Shown: positions 34,862-46,348 of the stretch, piece by piece
How positions within the stretch are numbered: position 1 is the stretch's first letter
Layout: every line of letters starts with the position of its first letter
Assembly (NCBI GenBank): GCA_023431205.1
Contig: JAEYXQ010000037.1
Location: forward strand, 6,041-70,040
From: Pseudomonadota bacterium
Lineage (GTDB): Bacteria > Pseudomonadota > Alphaproteobacteria > Rhizobiales > Devosiaceae
Direction: 5' to 3'
Length of the DNA: 64,000 nt
The notes under the pieces: generated by a model
Seen by the model: the letters and a program-made list of their open reading frames with translations, nothing else
What the model was told of the DNA's origin: nothing
Databases searched by the model: none
Made by a program: the position numbers and the translations under genes

Positions 34862-35218
34862 TTACCGCCGGCACCAACCAGCCAGTTTGGGGAGGAGCCA
34901 TCCCGCGCCCAGGCCAAGGAATGCACCCATGGCCTTCACGAGGGCGTCATCGAACCGGCCGTGACGATCAATGCCCACCTGCTGCAGAACCTCAAGACCT
35001 CCCAAGCCGACAAGCAGAACCGCGGCAGCCCACCGGAGCCGGCGCGGATAGGCGAGCGCGAACAGCAGACCCGCGACGGCAAATGCGCCGGCGCGCTCGG
35101 CGCTTACCGGAAAAGATGTACGCGGCCGAAGATCGAGGGGTGACAGCGTGGCAATGGCGATGGCCAGCAGGATCGCCCAAGCCATGATCCGCAGCAGGCT
35201 CTGTGCCATCCGCGTCAT
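34862..35218 (-). CDS. VanZ-like membrane protein
   Basis: This 118-residue protein has three to four hydrophobic segments: MAWAILLAIAIATLSPLDLRP, AGAFAVAGLLFALAYPRRL, WAAAVLLVGLGGLEVLQ and AFLGLGAGWLL. The helix ending in S-P and the E-x-x-Q in the third segment are typical of VanZ-like proteins. The start at 35218 is preferred to the GTG at 35287, which has no ribosome site. Function of the family in Gram-negatives is unsettled; it is probably envelope-related. Confidence 0.75.
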   Translation of the reverse strand: MTRMAQSLLRIMAWAILLAIAIATLSPLDLRPRTSFPVSAERAGAFAVAGLLFALAYPRRLRWAAAVLLVGLGGLEVLQQVGIDRHGRFDDALVKAMGAFLGLGAGWLLPKLAGWCRR

Positions 35219-35412
35219 TGCCACCAGACCAGCAGGAACAGTTCCATCCAGGGTCCTTTTCGGATGCAGTTTCTCGAGTGTGGCCACCGGTATATGCGTG
35301 GCGGATCTTCCAGCGCACGGTGCGAGCTCCCATCCATTGGTTGCACCGCCGCAGGCAGCGATTTAGCTTGGCACTGAAATAGAAGAGCCTGATTCGTGGA
35401 GTTTGTGCACTT

Positions 35413-36222
35413 ATGGGCGTGCAGCCAATCTCCATTCCCCAGAGCCTCGCCTATGTCCTTACGGCTGCCGGCGATCGTAGCGGCGTCGACTTCGACTACC
35501 TGCTGCAAACCGCCATCCGCGAAAGCAGCCTCAACCCACAGGCCAAAGCACAGACCTCTTCGGCCACGGGCCTGTTCCAGTTTCTGGAAGGCACCTGGCT
35601 GCAGGTGATGAAGGAGGAGGGGCCGCGTCTCGGCTACGGGGACTATGCAGCCGCGATCCGGCGGACCGCGGACGGCGACTACATCGTCGATGATCCCCAG
35701 CTCAAGACGCAGATCCTGAACCTGCGGACCGACCCCCAGACTGCCTCGGACCTGGCGGCTGCTTTCACCCGGTCCAACGGTGAGTATCTCAGCGCCCGTT
35801 TCGGTCGCATGCCCAGTGCGGGGGAACTCTATATCGCCCATTTCCTGGGGGCGCAGGGGGCGGAGAAGTTGTTCACCGCCGGTTTGTCGAACCCGGATCA
35901 GCTGGCGGCCAACCTGTTTCCGCGCCAGGCCGCGGCCAATCGGGCGATCTTTTACGAGAACGGTGTGCCGCGCACTATTCGAGATGTCTACCGCGCTCTG
36001 GTCGCCAAGCACGAAGGTATCGGCTCGAACCCCGGCTTTGCGGTGCAGCAGCTGGCGGGTGACATGCCCCCGCCAACGCCGGCACCGGACGTGCCGTCAC
36101 GGTTTTCGCCGGCAAACATGTCGTTCACCGGTCTATTCAGGAACGTTCCCGAAGGCAGCCCTGTGGAGGCGGAGGCCGCAGGCAGCTCCGCCTTCTTCAC
36201 GCATTTGTATGGGCAGGAGTGA
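35413..36222 (+). CDS. Lytic transglycosylase (SLT domain)
   Basis: The 269-residue protein has an SLT transglycosylase domain in its first 150 residues: catalytic Glu in IRESSLNPQAKA, SSATGLFQFLEGTW, and YIAHFLGAQGAEKL. These enzymes cleave murein strands to 1,6-anhydro products. There is no clear signal peptide, as in the cytosolic-start SLT proteins of this order linked to flagellar or secretion machinery. The C-terminal 60 residues are Pro-rich and probably unstructured. Confidence 0.85.
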   Translation: MGVQPISIPQSLAYVLTAAGDRSGVDFDYLLQTAIRESSLNPQAKAQTSSATGLFQFLEGTWLQVMKEEGPRLGYGDYAAAIRRTADGDYIVDDPQLKTQILNLRTDPQTASDLAAAFTRSNGEYLSARFGRMPSAGELYIAHFLGAQGAEKLFTAGLSNPDQLAANLFPRQAAANRAIFYENGVPRTIRDVYRALVAKHEGIGSNPGFAVQQLAGDMPPPTPAPDVPSRFSPANMSFTGLFRNVPEGSPVEAEAAGSSAFFTHLYGQE

Positions 36223-36373
36223 ACTACAAACGCCTGATGGGCGTTTACCTTGGAGAAACGATCGCAACAGCGAACGCCGGCAACAACAACCGACCTGAAC
36301 AATCCGGCAGGCGACGTTGGGAGACAATTAACACCCGTGGCGCAGCGTCGCCTCGGTACCTGGAGGAAATCCT

Positions 36374-36523
36374 ATGCGCCAGATGGTGGCCAGAGCACAC
36401 GCAGCACCTGCCGTGCCGAGAGGACTAGTGATCGTTGGTGCGGCCTCTGCCAGCTGGGTGGCGGTTGCCGCTGCTGGTGTGGCCGTTTCCCAGATGTTCA
36501 CCTGGCTTGCTTCGACCCTCTGA
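36374..36523 (+). CDS. Small single-span membrane protein (49 residues)
   Basis: A 49-codon frame starts 36374 behind a strong ribosome site (GGAGGAAAT, five bases before the ATG). The product has a basic, His/Ala-containing start (MRQMVARAHAAPAVPRG) and one hydrophobic helix (LVIVGAASASWVAVAAAGVA) ending in a short aromatic tail. It is too short for common gene callers. There is no known family. It lies alone between the lytic transglycosylase and the DUF2336 gene. An inner-membrane microprotein is the simplest reading; translation is unproven. Confidence 0.6.
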   Translation: MRQMVARAHAAPAVPRGLVIVGAASASWVAVAAAGVAVSQMFTWLASTL

Positions 36524-36603
36524 ACGCAATCGCCACCAAACGTGGTGAACGGTTCCTTAAACCTTGAGGTCTAGGGTTTTTCGCGCGGTGTGCGGAGACC
36601 CGG

Positions 36604-37806
36604 ATGACTGGCTGCAACGACTTCGTTTCCCTGTCCTTCTCGCGTGACAGCGACGAGCGCGCCCGTGCCGCTCACCTCGCGGCTCTCTGCTATCTCGACC
36701 ACGACGGACCGGCCGACGAGCACGCGGCGCTCTATGCCCTGCTGATCGGTTTGCTGGATGATCCATCCGTCAAGGTCCGGGCCGCGCTGGCCTACGGCTT
36801 GCTGCACTCGAAATTGGCGCCGCGGCCGATCATCCTGGCCCTGCTGCGCGACACCAGCGTGATTGCCCGGGCCATAGCTCAATATTCGCCGATCCTGATC
36901 GATGCCGATCTCCTGCCGCTGGTCTCCACCGCGTCGCTGTCCATGCTCCTTGCCGTGGCGCAGCGGGAACACTTGAGCGGCCGGCTTGCTGCTGCGGTGA
37001 TCGATCGCGGCGAACGGGAGCCGCGGCTGCTGGTCCTGCGCCGCGCCAGTGTTCAGGTGCCGGCCACGTCCTTGCTGAACCTCGTCGACAGTTGCGAGGA
37101 TGATGCTGAGCTTCGGGGCGTTCTGCTGGCGCGTGCGGATCTGCCGCCGGACGTGCGCCATCGCCTGGTGCAGCACGCCGCGGCAGCACTGCGGGGTGCC
37201 CGTATTGTCCGGGGCGCTCTCCATCAGCCGCGCCTCGAGCGGCTGTTCAGGACTGCAGAGGACCATGCCCTCGTTTCCATCGGCGAAGGGGCCGCCGAGC
37301 AGGCAGACTCCCGTTTCGCTTCGGCGCTGGCCGCGTCGGATCAACTCAGTACGCGACTTCTGTTCCATGCGCTGGTCAGCGGGCAGGTCCTGTTCTTCTC
37401 CGACTGTCTCGCGCAGTTGGCCGGGACGCCCCGACCCAAAGTTCTGAGCCTGCTCGAGAGCGGACGCGGGGCGACCCTTCACGCCCTTTTCTCGGCTGCC
37501 GGCGTACCGGAGCCAGTCCGCACGGTCATGGTCCGGCTGGTGCAGCACGCCCGTGCCGTGGATCTGGCAAGCGACGTCGCCGGCCGGCACTACGTGATCA
37601 CCGTGGTGATCGAAGAACTGGTGCAGGAGCACCCCGAAGCCCTGCCTGCCGAACTCGAGGAAATCTTCGCCTACCTCAACGAGCAAAACGTGCGGCTGGC
37701 GCGCGAAGCTGCCCGGGACGTCATGTCGGCCCTGGTTCCGCGTGCGACCGGTGTTCCCTTGATCGCCCCGACTCCGGCACTGCAGCTTCCTCCTGCCGCC
37801 GCCTAG
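36604..37806 (+). CDS. DUF2336 helical-repeat protein
   Basis: The 400-residue protein is almost entirely helical and matches DUF2336 (PF10098), seen as HEAT-like repeats: [43 protein letters not shown], then [27 protein letters not shown] and ARDVM near the end. The function is unknown; relatives are common in Alphaproteobacteria. The stop codon shares the palindrome CTAG with the convergent nadK stop. Confidence 0.82.
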   Translation: MTGCNDFVSLSFSRDSDERARAAHLAALCYLDHDGPADEHAALYALLIGLLDDPSVKVRAALAYGLLHSKLAPRPIILALLRDTSVIARAIAQYSPILIDADLLPLVSTASLSMLLAVAQREHLSGRLAAAVIDRGEREPRLLVLRRASVQVPATSLLNLVDSCEDDAELRGVLLARADLPPDVRHRLVQHAAAALRGARIVRGALHQPRLERLFRTAEDHALVSIGEGAAEQADSRFASALAASDQLSTRLLFHALVSGQVLFFSDCLAQLAGTPRPKVLSLLESGRGATLHALFSAAGVPEPVRTVMVRLVQHARAVDLASDVAGRHYVITVVIEELVQEHPEALPAELEEIFAYLNEQNVRLAREAARDVMSALVPRATGVPLIAPTPALQLPPAAA

Positions 37807-38585
37807 TAGCGGAACTGCTCGGTTAGCACGCGTTCCTCGAGACCGGTCCCGGCGTCGAACAACAGGGTCACCCCGTTGCTGCGGTCCTCGTGGACGGTGA
37901 CATCGACCACATTCTGGAACTCGATATTGTCCGCCACCGCGCTCACGGGCCGCTTCTCCGCCTCGCGCGTCACGAACCGCACCCTGGCGCGATTGGACAG
38001 AATGGCACCACGCCAGCGCCGCGGCCGGAACGGCGAAATCGGGGTCAGGGCGAGGACCGGCGCTTCGATCGGAACGATGGGGCCGTGCGCCGACAGGTTG
38101 TAGGCCGTCGACCCGGCGGGGGTCGACAGGAGAACGCCGTCGCAGATCAGTTCGTCCAGCCGCACGGCATCGTCGACCAGGATCTGGATCTTCGCGGCCT
38201 GGTAGGTAGAGCGGAACAGGGAGACCTCGTTGAGCGCCAGCGCTTCGTGCCGCCGTCCGGCGGCGTCGGTGGCCGTCATCGAGAGCGGGAAGATCTGGGT
38301 TTGCTGCACGGTCTGCAGCCGCTCCAGCAGATTGTTCTCCGAGAATGGGTTCATCATGAAGCCGACGGTGCCGAAGTTCAGGCCATAGACCGGCGTGCCC
38401 TTGCCCATGACGCGGTGCAGGGTCTGGAGCATCAGGCCATCGCCACCCAGGGCAACCACCACGTCGGCGGCTTCGAGAGGGTGCTCCCCATAGCGTTGGC
38501 GCAGGCGCTCGGCGACCGCGTCGGCCTCCGGCGTTCCATTGGTGACGAAGCTGAGATTCTTCGGCTCGACCAAGCTGCCCTCCAT
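37803..38585 (-). CDS. nadK: NAD kinase
   Basis: The 260-residue enzyme phosphorylates NAD to NADP with ATP. Signatures: [20 protein letters not shown] (the GGDG nucleotide motif), [23 protein letters not shown], and [20 protein letters not shown], the second conserved block. The ATG at 38585 is used; 38606 is an in-frame alternative. It converges with the DUF2336 gene and the two stops overlap (CTAG). Confidence 0.93.
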   Translation of the reverse strand: MEGSLVEPKNLSFVTNGTPEADAVAERLRQRYGEHPLEAADVVVALGGDGLMLQTLHRVMGKGTPVYGLNFGTVGFMMNPFSENNLLERLQTVQQTQIFPLSMTATDAAGRRHEALALNEVSLFRSTYQAAKIQILVDDAVRLDELICDGVLLSTPAGSTAYNLSAHGPIVPIEAPVLALTPISPFRPRRWRGAILSNRARVRFVTREAEKRPVSAVADNIEFQNVVDVTVHEDRSNGVTLLFDAGTGLEERVLTEQFRY

Positions 38586-38791
38586 GGTAGCGCGGCTGAG
38601 TACCATGCCCCGTGAGCAGGGGCCAGAGGAGGGGCGCCGTGCCGTCCGGTTGTTGATCTATGTTAACCTGTGAGGTTCATCGCAGCGGCACCTCATAACC
38701 GGCGTTAGTGCGGCGAGGGTAAGCAGTTGTTCTGGCTGAGGGCTTTTTCAACGTCAGTACGCTGCCCGCCGATAACGAGCGAGGCCAGAGC

Positions 38792-39820
38792 ATGACGAAG
38801 CGCGTGATGGTAACCGGAGGTGCAGGCTTTATCGGCTCGCACCTGTGTCGATTGCTGTTGGAGCAGGGGAACGAGGTGCTCTGCGTCGACAACTTCTTCA
38901 CCGGAACGCGCTCCAACATCCTGCCCCTGCTCGACCACGACAATTTCGAGCTGCTGCGGCACGACATCACCTTCCCGCTCTATGTCGAGGTGGACGAGAT
39001 CTACAATCTCGCCTGTCCCGCCTCGCCGGTGCACTACCAGTTCGATCCCGTCCAGACGACCAAGACCAACGTCATGGGCGCCATCAACATGCTCGGGCTC
39101 GCCAAGCGGCTGCGCATCCCGATCCTGCAGGCCTCCACCTCGGAAGTGTATGGCGATCCTCACGTGCATCCGCAGCCGGAGAGCTACTGGGGCAACGTCA
39201 ACACAATCGGACCGCGCTCCTGCTACGACGAGGGCAAGCGCTGCGCCGAAACGCTGTTCTTCGACTACCACCGCCAGCACAACGTCAACATCAAGGTAGT
39301 GCGCATCTTCAATACCTACGGCCCGCACATGCATCCCTCGGATGGCCGCGTGGTCTCCAACTTCATCGTCCAGGCGCTCAAGGGCGAGGACATCACCGTC
39401 TATGGCGACGGCAGCCAGACGCGCTCATTCTGCTATGTCGACGACCTGGTGGACGCGATGGTGCGGATGATGGGTACCGACGCGGGCATCACCGGGCCCA
39501 TCAACACCGGCAACCCGGGCGAGTTCACCATTCGCCAGCTCGCCGACCTGGTCATCGAAATGACCGGCTCCCGCTCCCGGGTGGTGTATCGCGATATCCC
39601 GGTCGATGATCCCAAGCAGCGCCGCCCCGATATCACCCGCGCGCGGGAACTGCTGGGCTGGGAGCCCACCATCCAGCTTCGTGAAGGGCTGATGCGCACC
39701 ATTCAGTATTTCGAGGGCGTGATCGGTGCCAACAGCCAGCGCCCCAGCACCGAGGCACCCAAGCGCGGCGCCGGTCCCCTCAGCCTGGTCGGCGGCACTC
39801 TGGTGCACGACAGCCGCTGA
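38792..39820 (+). CDS. UDP-glucuronate decarboxylase (UDP-xylose synthase type)
   Basis: The 342-residue extended short-chain dehydrogenase begins [19 protein letters not shown] with NAD-binding loop [44 protein letters not shown], the YxxxK motif in [11 protein letters not shown] and [12 protein letters not shown] are characteristic of UXS enzymes, which make UDP-xylose. It lies next to ManC/XanB but on the opposite strand, suggesting a shared role in glycan precursor supply. The last 30 residues are variable. Confidence 0.9.
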   Translation: MTKRVMVTGGAGFIGSHLCRLLLEQGNEVLCVDNFFTGTRSNILPLLDHDNFELLRHDITFPLYVEVDEIYNLACPASPVHYQFDPVQTTKTNVMGAINMLGLAKRLRIPILQASTSEVYGDPHVHPQPESYWGNVNTIGPRSCYDEGKRCAETLFFDYHRQHNVNIKVVRIFNTYGPHMHPSDGRVVSNFIVQALKGEDITVYGDGSQTRSFCYVDDLVDAMVRMMGTDAGITGPINTGNPGEFTIRQLADLVIEMTGSRSRVVYRDIPVDDPKQRRPDITRARELLGWEPTIQLREGLMRTIQYFEGVIGANSQRPSTEAPKRGAGPLSLVGGTLVHDSR

Positions 39821-39840
39821 GGGCAGACAGAGTTCGGCGG

Positions 39841-41268
39841 CTAGGTGCGGCCAAACTCGTCCTCGATGCGGATAATGTCGTCCTCGCCGAGATAGGAACC
39901 GGTCTGCACCTCGATCAGCTCGAGCTCGATCTTGCCGGGGTTGGCGAGCCGGTGCGTACAGCCGAGCGGCAGGTAGATGGACTGGTTTTCGGCCAGGATC
40001 GTCACCTGGCCGTCGACGGTTACCTCGGCCGTGCCACGCACGACCACCCAGTGCTCGGCACGATGGTGGTGCTTCTGCAGGCTGAGCTTCTTGCCGGGCT
40101 TGACGAACAGGCGCTTGACCTGGAAGCGGTCGCCATTGACCACTGAAGTGTACCCGCCCCAGGGGCGATAGGACGTCCGGTGTGTCTCGGTGAGCGCCGC
40201 GGTGTCCTTGCTCGAGCGGAGCGCCTTGACCAGCGCGCCGACACGCTGCGCCTCCGACAGCCGGCCAACATAGATGGCGTCGGTGCTGGCGATGACTGCC
40301 ACATCTTCCAGGCCATCCACCACGACATGGACGTTGTCGCTGATCACCAGCGAGTGCCGGGCGTTGCTGAGGGTGACAGGCCCGCGGGCGACGTTGTCGC
40401 TCGCATCCTTGCCGATGGCCTTCCACACCGCGTCCCAACTGCCGAGATCGGACCAGGCGAAGTCGACGGCCACCACGGCCGCACGTTCGGTCTTTTCGAA
40501 GATCGCGTAGTCGATGGAGATGTTGGGCGCCCCGGTGAAAGCGGCTTCGTCGAGGCGCACGAAATCGAGGTCGACCTTCCCGGCCTGCACGGACTTGCGC
40601 GCTGCGGCAGCAGTGTCCGGCGCCAGCTCATCGCATTCGTGGAGCAGGGTGGTGGCGGCGAACATGAACATGCCCGAATTCCAGAAGTGGCCGCCTTCGG
40701 CCAGCATCCGCTCGGCATTGTCGCGGTCGGGCTTCTCCAGGAACCGTTCGACCGGTACCGCGCCCTGACCAACGGCCGCCGCCGCACGGATATAGCCGTA
40801 GCCGGTCTCCGGATGGGTCGGAGCGATGCCGAAGGTCACGAGCTTGCCGGCGACGGCTGCGTCGCGTGCCTGCGCAACCGCGGTCCAGTACCCCTCGTCC
40901 ACCGCGATCTCGTGGTCGGAAGGGAGGACGTGCATGATCGCTTCGGGCCCGAAATGGTTGGTCACCCAGGCGGCCGCTGCAGCGATCGCAACCGCGGTGT
41001 TGCGCGCCACCGGCTCGAGCAGCACGCCTGAGAGCGGAGCCCCGACTTCAGCGGCCTGCTCGGAGACAATGAAGCGGTACTCCGCATTGGTGATGATCAC
41101 CGCCGGGGCGTAGGTGTCGCTATTGCCCACCCGCTGCAGCGTCTGCTGGAACAGGCTGGTGGCCCCCGTCAGCGGCAGGAACTGCTTGGGCCGCGTGGCA
41201 CGGGACATAGGCCACAACCGGGTTCCCTGGCCACCGGCAAGGATTACCGGAACGATCACACTGCGCAT
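39841..41268 (-). CDS. manC: Mannose-1-phosphate guanylyltransferase / mannose-6-phosphate isomerase
   Basis: The 475-residue bifunctional enzyme makes GDP-mannose. The N-terminal guanylyltransferase has LAGGQGTRLWPMSRATRPKQ and VLPSDHEI, with the FLEKP and WNSGMFMF motifs. The C-terminal cupin isomerase is seen as RPWGGYTSVV, GDRFQVKRLFVKPGKKLSLQ, HHHRAEHWVVVRG and IYLPLGCTHRLANPGK. It is the source of substrate for gmd and fcl at 23.3-25.4 kb. Confidence 0.95.
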   Translation of the reverse strand: MRSVIVPVILAGGQGTRLWPMSRATRPKQFLPLTGATSLFQQTLQRVGNSDTYAPAVIITNAEYRFIVSEQAAEVGAPLSGVLLEPVARNTAVAIAAAAAWVTNHFGPEAIMHVLPSDHEIAVDEGYWTAVAQARDAAVAGKLVTFGIAPTHPETGYGYIRAAAAVGQGAVPVERFLEKPDRDNAERMLAEGGHFWNSGMFMFAATTLLHECDELAPDTAAAARKSVQAGKVDLDFVRLDEAAFTGAPNISIDYAIFEKTERAAVVAVDFAWSDLGSWDAVWKAIGKDASDNVARGPVTLSNARHSLVISDNVHVVVDGLEDVAVIASTDAIYVGRLSEAQRVGALVKALRSSKDTAALTETHRTSYRPWGGYTSVVNGDRFQVKRLFVKPGKKLSLQKHHHRAEHWVVVRGTAEVTVDGQVTILAENQSIYLPLGCTHRLANPGKIELELIEVQTGSYLGEDDIIRIEDEFGRT

Positions 41269-41460
41269 GCTTGCTCATCCAGTTGGTCTAGAACCTTGTG
41301 CTAGCATCAAATTATCACGGCGCAGCAACAAAGATCGCAAAGCAGCTTTGTTTGGTTAAGGTGGCTCGCTCTTCTACTGCGCGCGTCGTAGAACAGTTGC
41401 GGCCGAATATCCGGCGCTGACGGTGGTGACGACGCAGTATCTTGCTGCTATCGGTCAGCC

Positions 41461-41637
41461 ATGGCCGACATCATCAATCTCCGCACTGTCCGCAAGCAGA
41501 AGGCCCGCGCCGACAAGGCGATTACGGCCGAGCAGAACCGGCGCCTGCATGGCCGCACCAAGGCCGAAAGGGAACTCGACGCGGCCGAAAAGGCGCGCGC
41601 CGAGCGACAGATCGAGGGACATAAACGCGACGATTAG
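41461..41637 (+). CDS. DUF4169 family small protein
   Basis: The 58-residue basic, helical protein starts MADIINLRTVRKQKARADK and has HGRTKAERELDAAEKARAE before the end EGHKRDD, which is the DUF4169 (PF13770) pattern found in Alphaproteobacteria. The function is unknown. It was too short for a 60-residue cut-off. It converges with the VOC gene. Confidence 0.85.
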   Translation: MADIINLRTVRKQKARADKAITAEQNRRLHGRTKAERELDAAEKARAERQIEGHKRDD

Positions 41638-41648
41638 GTTGGGTTCCG

Positions 41649-42074
41649 TTACCAGTCCACCTGGCACTGCACACCCTCGGGGCCGAATTGCATGCTTTTG
41701 TGGGTGTACTGGAAGATCTCGAGCTTCACCCCGCTGGGATCCGCCAGCCAGCACTGCCAGGTGTGGTCGACACCGAGCTTCTTGTCCGTGACGGTCACGC
41801 CCTTGCTGCGGGCATTGGCCATGAAGGTGTCGATGTCGTCGGTCTCGAAGCAGAGGTGGTTGATCTGGTTGGTCTCATCGAACCGCGACTCGCCCTTGCG
41901 GAAGACCTCCACGAAGGTGCGGTTGCCGAAATCGAGATAGAAGCCGATCCGGTCCTCGCCGCGCATGAAGTCGAACTTCGGCGCCACCCCGGTGATGTCG
42001 CGATAGAACGCCTCCACGGCGTCGAGATCGCGGGCGAAGATGCAGGTGTGGGCAACCTGTTTGACGAGCGGCAT
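41649..42074 (-). CDS. VOC superfamily protein (glyoxalase/bleomycin-resistance fold)
   Basis: The 141-residue protein begins MPLVKQVAHTCIFARDLDAVEAFYRDITG, a VOC beta-alpha-beta unit with metal ligand His, and has a second unit INHLCFETDDID and WLADPSGVKLEIFQYT with the conserved Glu. It is probably a metal-dependent lyase, isomerase or dioxygenase. GAGGAGAT lies shortly upstream of the ATG at 42074, which is preferred to the GTG at 42143. The substrate is unknown. Confidence 0.82.
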   Translation of the reverse strand: MPLVKQVAHTCIFARDLDAVEAFYRDITGVAPKFDFMRGEDRIGFYLDFGNRTFVEVFRKGESRFDETNQINHLCFETDDIDTFMANARSKGVTVTDKKLGVDHTWQCWLADPSGVKLEIFQYTHKSMQFGPEGVQCQVDW

Positions 42075-42231
42075 GAAAGATCTCCTCAGAAACGATACGG
42101 GTAGAGCAGGGCGCCCGCGCGCTGGCAAGAGCGGCTGAACCACGACAAATTTTCGGCCACCCTCTTTCCCTTGTCATGGGGTGCGTCTAGGAGAAGCCGA
42201 ACCCACCGAACCTTGCCAGAAAAGGGCTTAG

Positions 42232-43512
<1,281 letters not shown>

Positions 43513-43606
43513 TCGATCGCAGGCACGAGTTACTTCAGCAGCAAGCTGCCGGGGTAACTGCCGAAAAACAACGACGGGCCGATCTGTCTACGAAGCTTCC
43601 AGGGTG

Positions 43607-45082
43607 CTACTGGAAAGCCGTTTCGGCAAAGCTTCTGAGCTTGCGGGAATGCAGCCTCTCGGCCGGCTGGTCGCGCAGGATTTCCATGGCCCGCAGCCCA
43701 ATCTGCAGGTGCCGATTGACCTGGGTACGGTAGAAGTCCGAGGCCATGCCGGGCAGCTTCAGTTCGCCGTGCAGCGGCTTGTCGGAGACGCAGAGCAGTG
43801 TGCCGTAGGGCACCCGGAAGCGGAAGCCGTTGGCGGCGATGGTGGCGGACTCCATGTCGAGCGCCACGGCGCGGGACTGGCTCAACTGCCGCACGATCTC
43901 GGTCTGGTCGCGCAATTCCCAGTTGCGGTTGTCGAAAGTCGCGACCGTGCCGGTACGCATGATCTTCTTGGTTTCGACACCCTCGGTCTGGGTGACTTCT
44001 TCCACCGCCTGTTCGAGCGCCACCTGCACTTCGGCCAGCGCCGGAACCGGCACCGTCAGCGGCAGGTCGGCATCGAGCACGTGGTCCTCGCGCAGATAGG
44101 CGTGCGCCAGCACGAAGTCGCCGAGTTCCTGCGAGTTCCTGAGGCCGGCGCAGTGGCCGAGCATGATCCAGGCGTGCGGGCGCAGCACCGCGATGTGGTC
44201 GGTGATGGTCTTGGCGTTGGATGGCCCGACGCCGATATTGACCATGGTGATGCCTTTGCCCCGTTCCGCCTTGAGGTGGTAGGCCGGCATCTGCGGGGCC
44301 CGTACCGGCGTGGTCCCGGCGACGCCGCCACCCCGCAGCATGTTGTCGGTCACGACGTTCCCCGGTTCGACGAAGCTCGTATAGTCTCCATGACCGGACC
44401 GCATGTACTCCTTGGCGATGCGGCAGAACTCGTCGACGTAGAAGGCGTAGTTGGTGAAGATCACGAAATTCTGGAAGTGGTCGGCGTCGGTGCCGGTGTA
44501 GTGCGCCAGCCGGAACAGCGAGTAGTCGACGCGCGGCGCGGTGAAGGCCGACAGCGGGTAAGGCCCGCCACGCGGCGGCACATAGGTGCCGTTGGCGATC
44601 TCGTCATCAGTGTTGGCGAGGTCCGGAGCATCGAACATGTCGCGCAGCGGAATGTTGAGCGCATTGATGGCGTCGCCGTCGACGCGTTCGTTCGGCTGCA
44701 CGGCAAAGTGCAGCGGGATCGGCGTGTCGGACTCGCCGATATCGATGGTGCCGCCATGGTTCTTGAGAATGACCTCGAACTGCTCCTGGAAATAGCCCTT
44801 GAACAGGTCAGGTGCCGTGACGGTGGTGCGATAGAGCCCGGGTGTGTGGAGGTAGCCATAGGGCAGGGTGCTCTCGTGTCGGCTGTAGCTGGTTGAACGC
44901 ACCTCCACCTGCGGGTAGCAGGCGCGTACCCGTCCGGCCGGAACCCGTCCCTTGGCAAGCTCATCCAGGTGATTGCGGATGAAGCCGGTATTGCGGTGGT
45001 AGATATGAGCCAGATGTTCCCAGGCTTCGGCCGGATCGGTGAAGGACTGCGTCTCGAGGCGGGGCGGGGATATCGTGGTCAT
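43607..45082 (-). CDS. amn: AMP nucleosidase
   Basis: This 491-residue enzyme hydrolyses AMP to adenine and ribose 5-phosphate. The N-terminal AMN-specific domain contains YHRNTGFIRNHLDELAKGRV and YGYLHTPGLYRTTVTAPDLF. The phosphorylase-like C-terminal domain has TMVNIGVGPSNAKTITDHI, IMLGHCAGLRNSQ and ALDMESATIAANGFRFRVPYG with the active-site Glu. The start at 45082 (MTTISPPRLETQS) is preferred over a 22-codon extension. Confidence 0.93.
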   Translation of the reverse strand: MTTISPPRLETQSFTDPAEAWEHLAHIYHRNTGFIRNHLDELAKGRVPAGRVRACYPQVEVRSTSYSRHESTLPYGYLHTPGLYRTTVTAPDLFKGYFQEQFEVILKNHGGTIDIGESDTPIPLHFAVQPNERVDGDAINALNIPLRDMFDAPDLANTDDEIANGTYVPPRGGPYPLSAFTAPRVDYSLFRLAHYTGTDADHFQNFVIFTNYAFYVDEFCRIAKEYMRSGHGDYTSFVEPGNVVTDNMLRGGGVAGTTPVRAPQMPAYHLKAERGKGITMVNIGVGPSNAKTITDHIAVLRPHAWIMLGHCAGLRNSQELGDFVLAHAYLREDHVLDADLPLTVPVPALAEVQVALEQAVEEVTQTEGVETKKIMRTGTVATFDNRNWELRDQTEIVRQLSQSRAVALDMESATIAANGFRFRVPYGTLLCVSDKPLHGELKLPGMASDFYRTQVNRHLQIGLRAMEILRDQPAERLHSRKLRSFAETAFQ

Positions 45083-45445
45083 CACAGGTCTCGCATCTGG
45101 CACGGCTACGGCCCGTCCTCCAATGACAGGTTCCGCGCTCTCCTTCAACGCGCGGGAGAGCCAGGATCACATCGCAGTGAGCGCACCTTTTCTTGCCGTA
45201 TTCGAGAACCATCTTCAGGACAGTTCACTGGAACGGCAAGCGACCCATGCACCCGGTGAACCTGCGGAGCCCGCCGGCCGCATGTCCCCCAAGCCCTCAA
45301 CAGCGTGGCGGGTGGCGCTCCCTCCAAGGGCCGTGATGCACCCCCCGTGCGTCGCGGCCCTTTCTCTTTCCGGACTCGCTCCGCAGCAGTGGACGCAGCC
45401 GCCGCGGTTTTCTATGGCTGGGCCGGCGTATTCCCGGAGACTCGC

Positions 45446-46348
45446 ATGACTGCTTCCCTGATCGACGGCAAGGCCTTCGCCGAAGGCCTCCGGCACCGCA
45501 TCGCCGGGCACGTGTCCCGCCTCAAGACAGAGCACGGCATCACGCCGGGCCTGGCGGTCGTGATCGTCGGTTCCGATCCGGCCAGCCAGGTCTATGTCTC
45601 CAACAAGTCCAAGCAGACCGTGGAAGTGGGCATGGCCTCCTTCAAGCACGAACTGCCCGAGGATACGCCCGAGGCCGATCTGCTCGCCCTGGTGCGTCAG
45701 CTCAACGCCGACCCGGCCGTCCACGGCATTCTCGTGCAGATGCCGGTGCCCAGGCACATCGACCCGGACAAGGTCATCGAGACTATCGACCCGGCGAAGG
45801 ACGTCGACTGCTTCACCCCAGCCAACGTCGGAAAGGTGCAGATCGGGCTGCCGGGGCCGGTATCCTGCACCCCGCTCGGCTGCCTGATGCTGCTGCGCGA
45901 CCGGCTCGGCTCTCTCTCCAGCCTCAACGCCGTGATCGTTGGCCGCTCCAACCTGGTGGGCAAGCCGATGGCGCAACTGCTGCTGCGCGAGAACTGCACC
46001 GTCACCGTTGCCCATTCGCGCACCCGCGACCTGCCGGCGCTGCTGCGCCAGGCCGACATCGTCGTGGCGGCCGTTGGCCGGCCGGAGATGATCCGCGGCG
46101 ACTGGATCAAGCCGGGCGCCACGGTGATCGATGTGGGCATCAACCGGATTGCGGCACCTGAGCGCGGCGAAGGCAAGACACGCCTCGTCGGCGATGTTGC
46201 CTTCTCCGAAGCCGCCGAGGTGGCCGGTGCTATCACTCCGGTGCCGGGTGGTGTCGGACCCATGACCATCGCGTGCCTGCTCGCCAATACCGTAACCACG
46301 GCGTCACTGATGAACGGCCTTACTCCGCCGGGTGACCTCACCGCATGA
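45446..46348 (+). CDS. folD: Methylenetetrahydrofolate dehydrogenase/cyclohydrolase
   Basis: The 300-residue FolD enzyme interconverts 5,10-methylene-, methenyl- and 10-formyl-tetrahydrofolate with NADP. The Y/K catalytic motif is [15 protein letters not shown]; further blocks are [45 protein letters not shown] and [20 protein letters not shown] lies eight bases before the ATG at 45446. It overlaps the DUF1643 gene by four bases. Confidence 0.96.
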   Translation: MTASLIDGKAFAEGLRHRIAGHVSRLKTEHGITPGLAVVIVGSDPASQVYVSNKSKQTVEVGMASFKHELPEDTPEADLLALVRQLNADPAVHGILVQMPVPRHIDPDKVIETIDPAKDVDCFTPANVGKVQIGLPGPVSCTPLGCLMLLRDRLGSLSSLNAVIVGRSNLVGKPMAQLLLRENCTVTVAHSRTRDLPALLRQADIVVAAVGRPEMIRGDWIKPGATVIDVGINRIAAPERGEGKTRLVGDVAFSEAAEVAGAITPVPGGVGPMTIACLLANTVTTASLMNGLTPPGDLTA

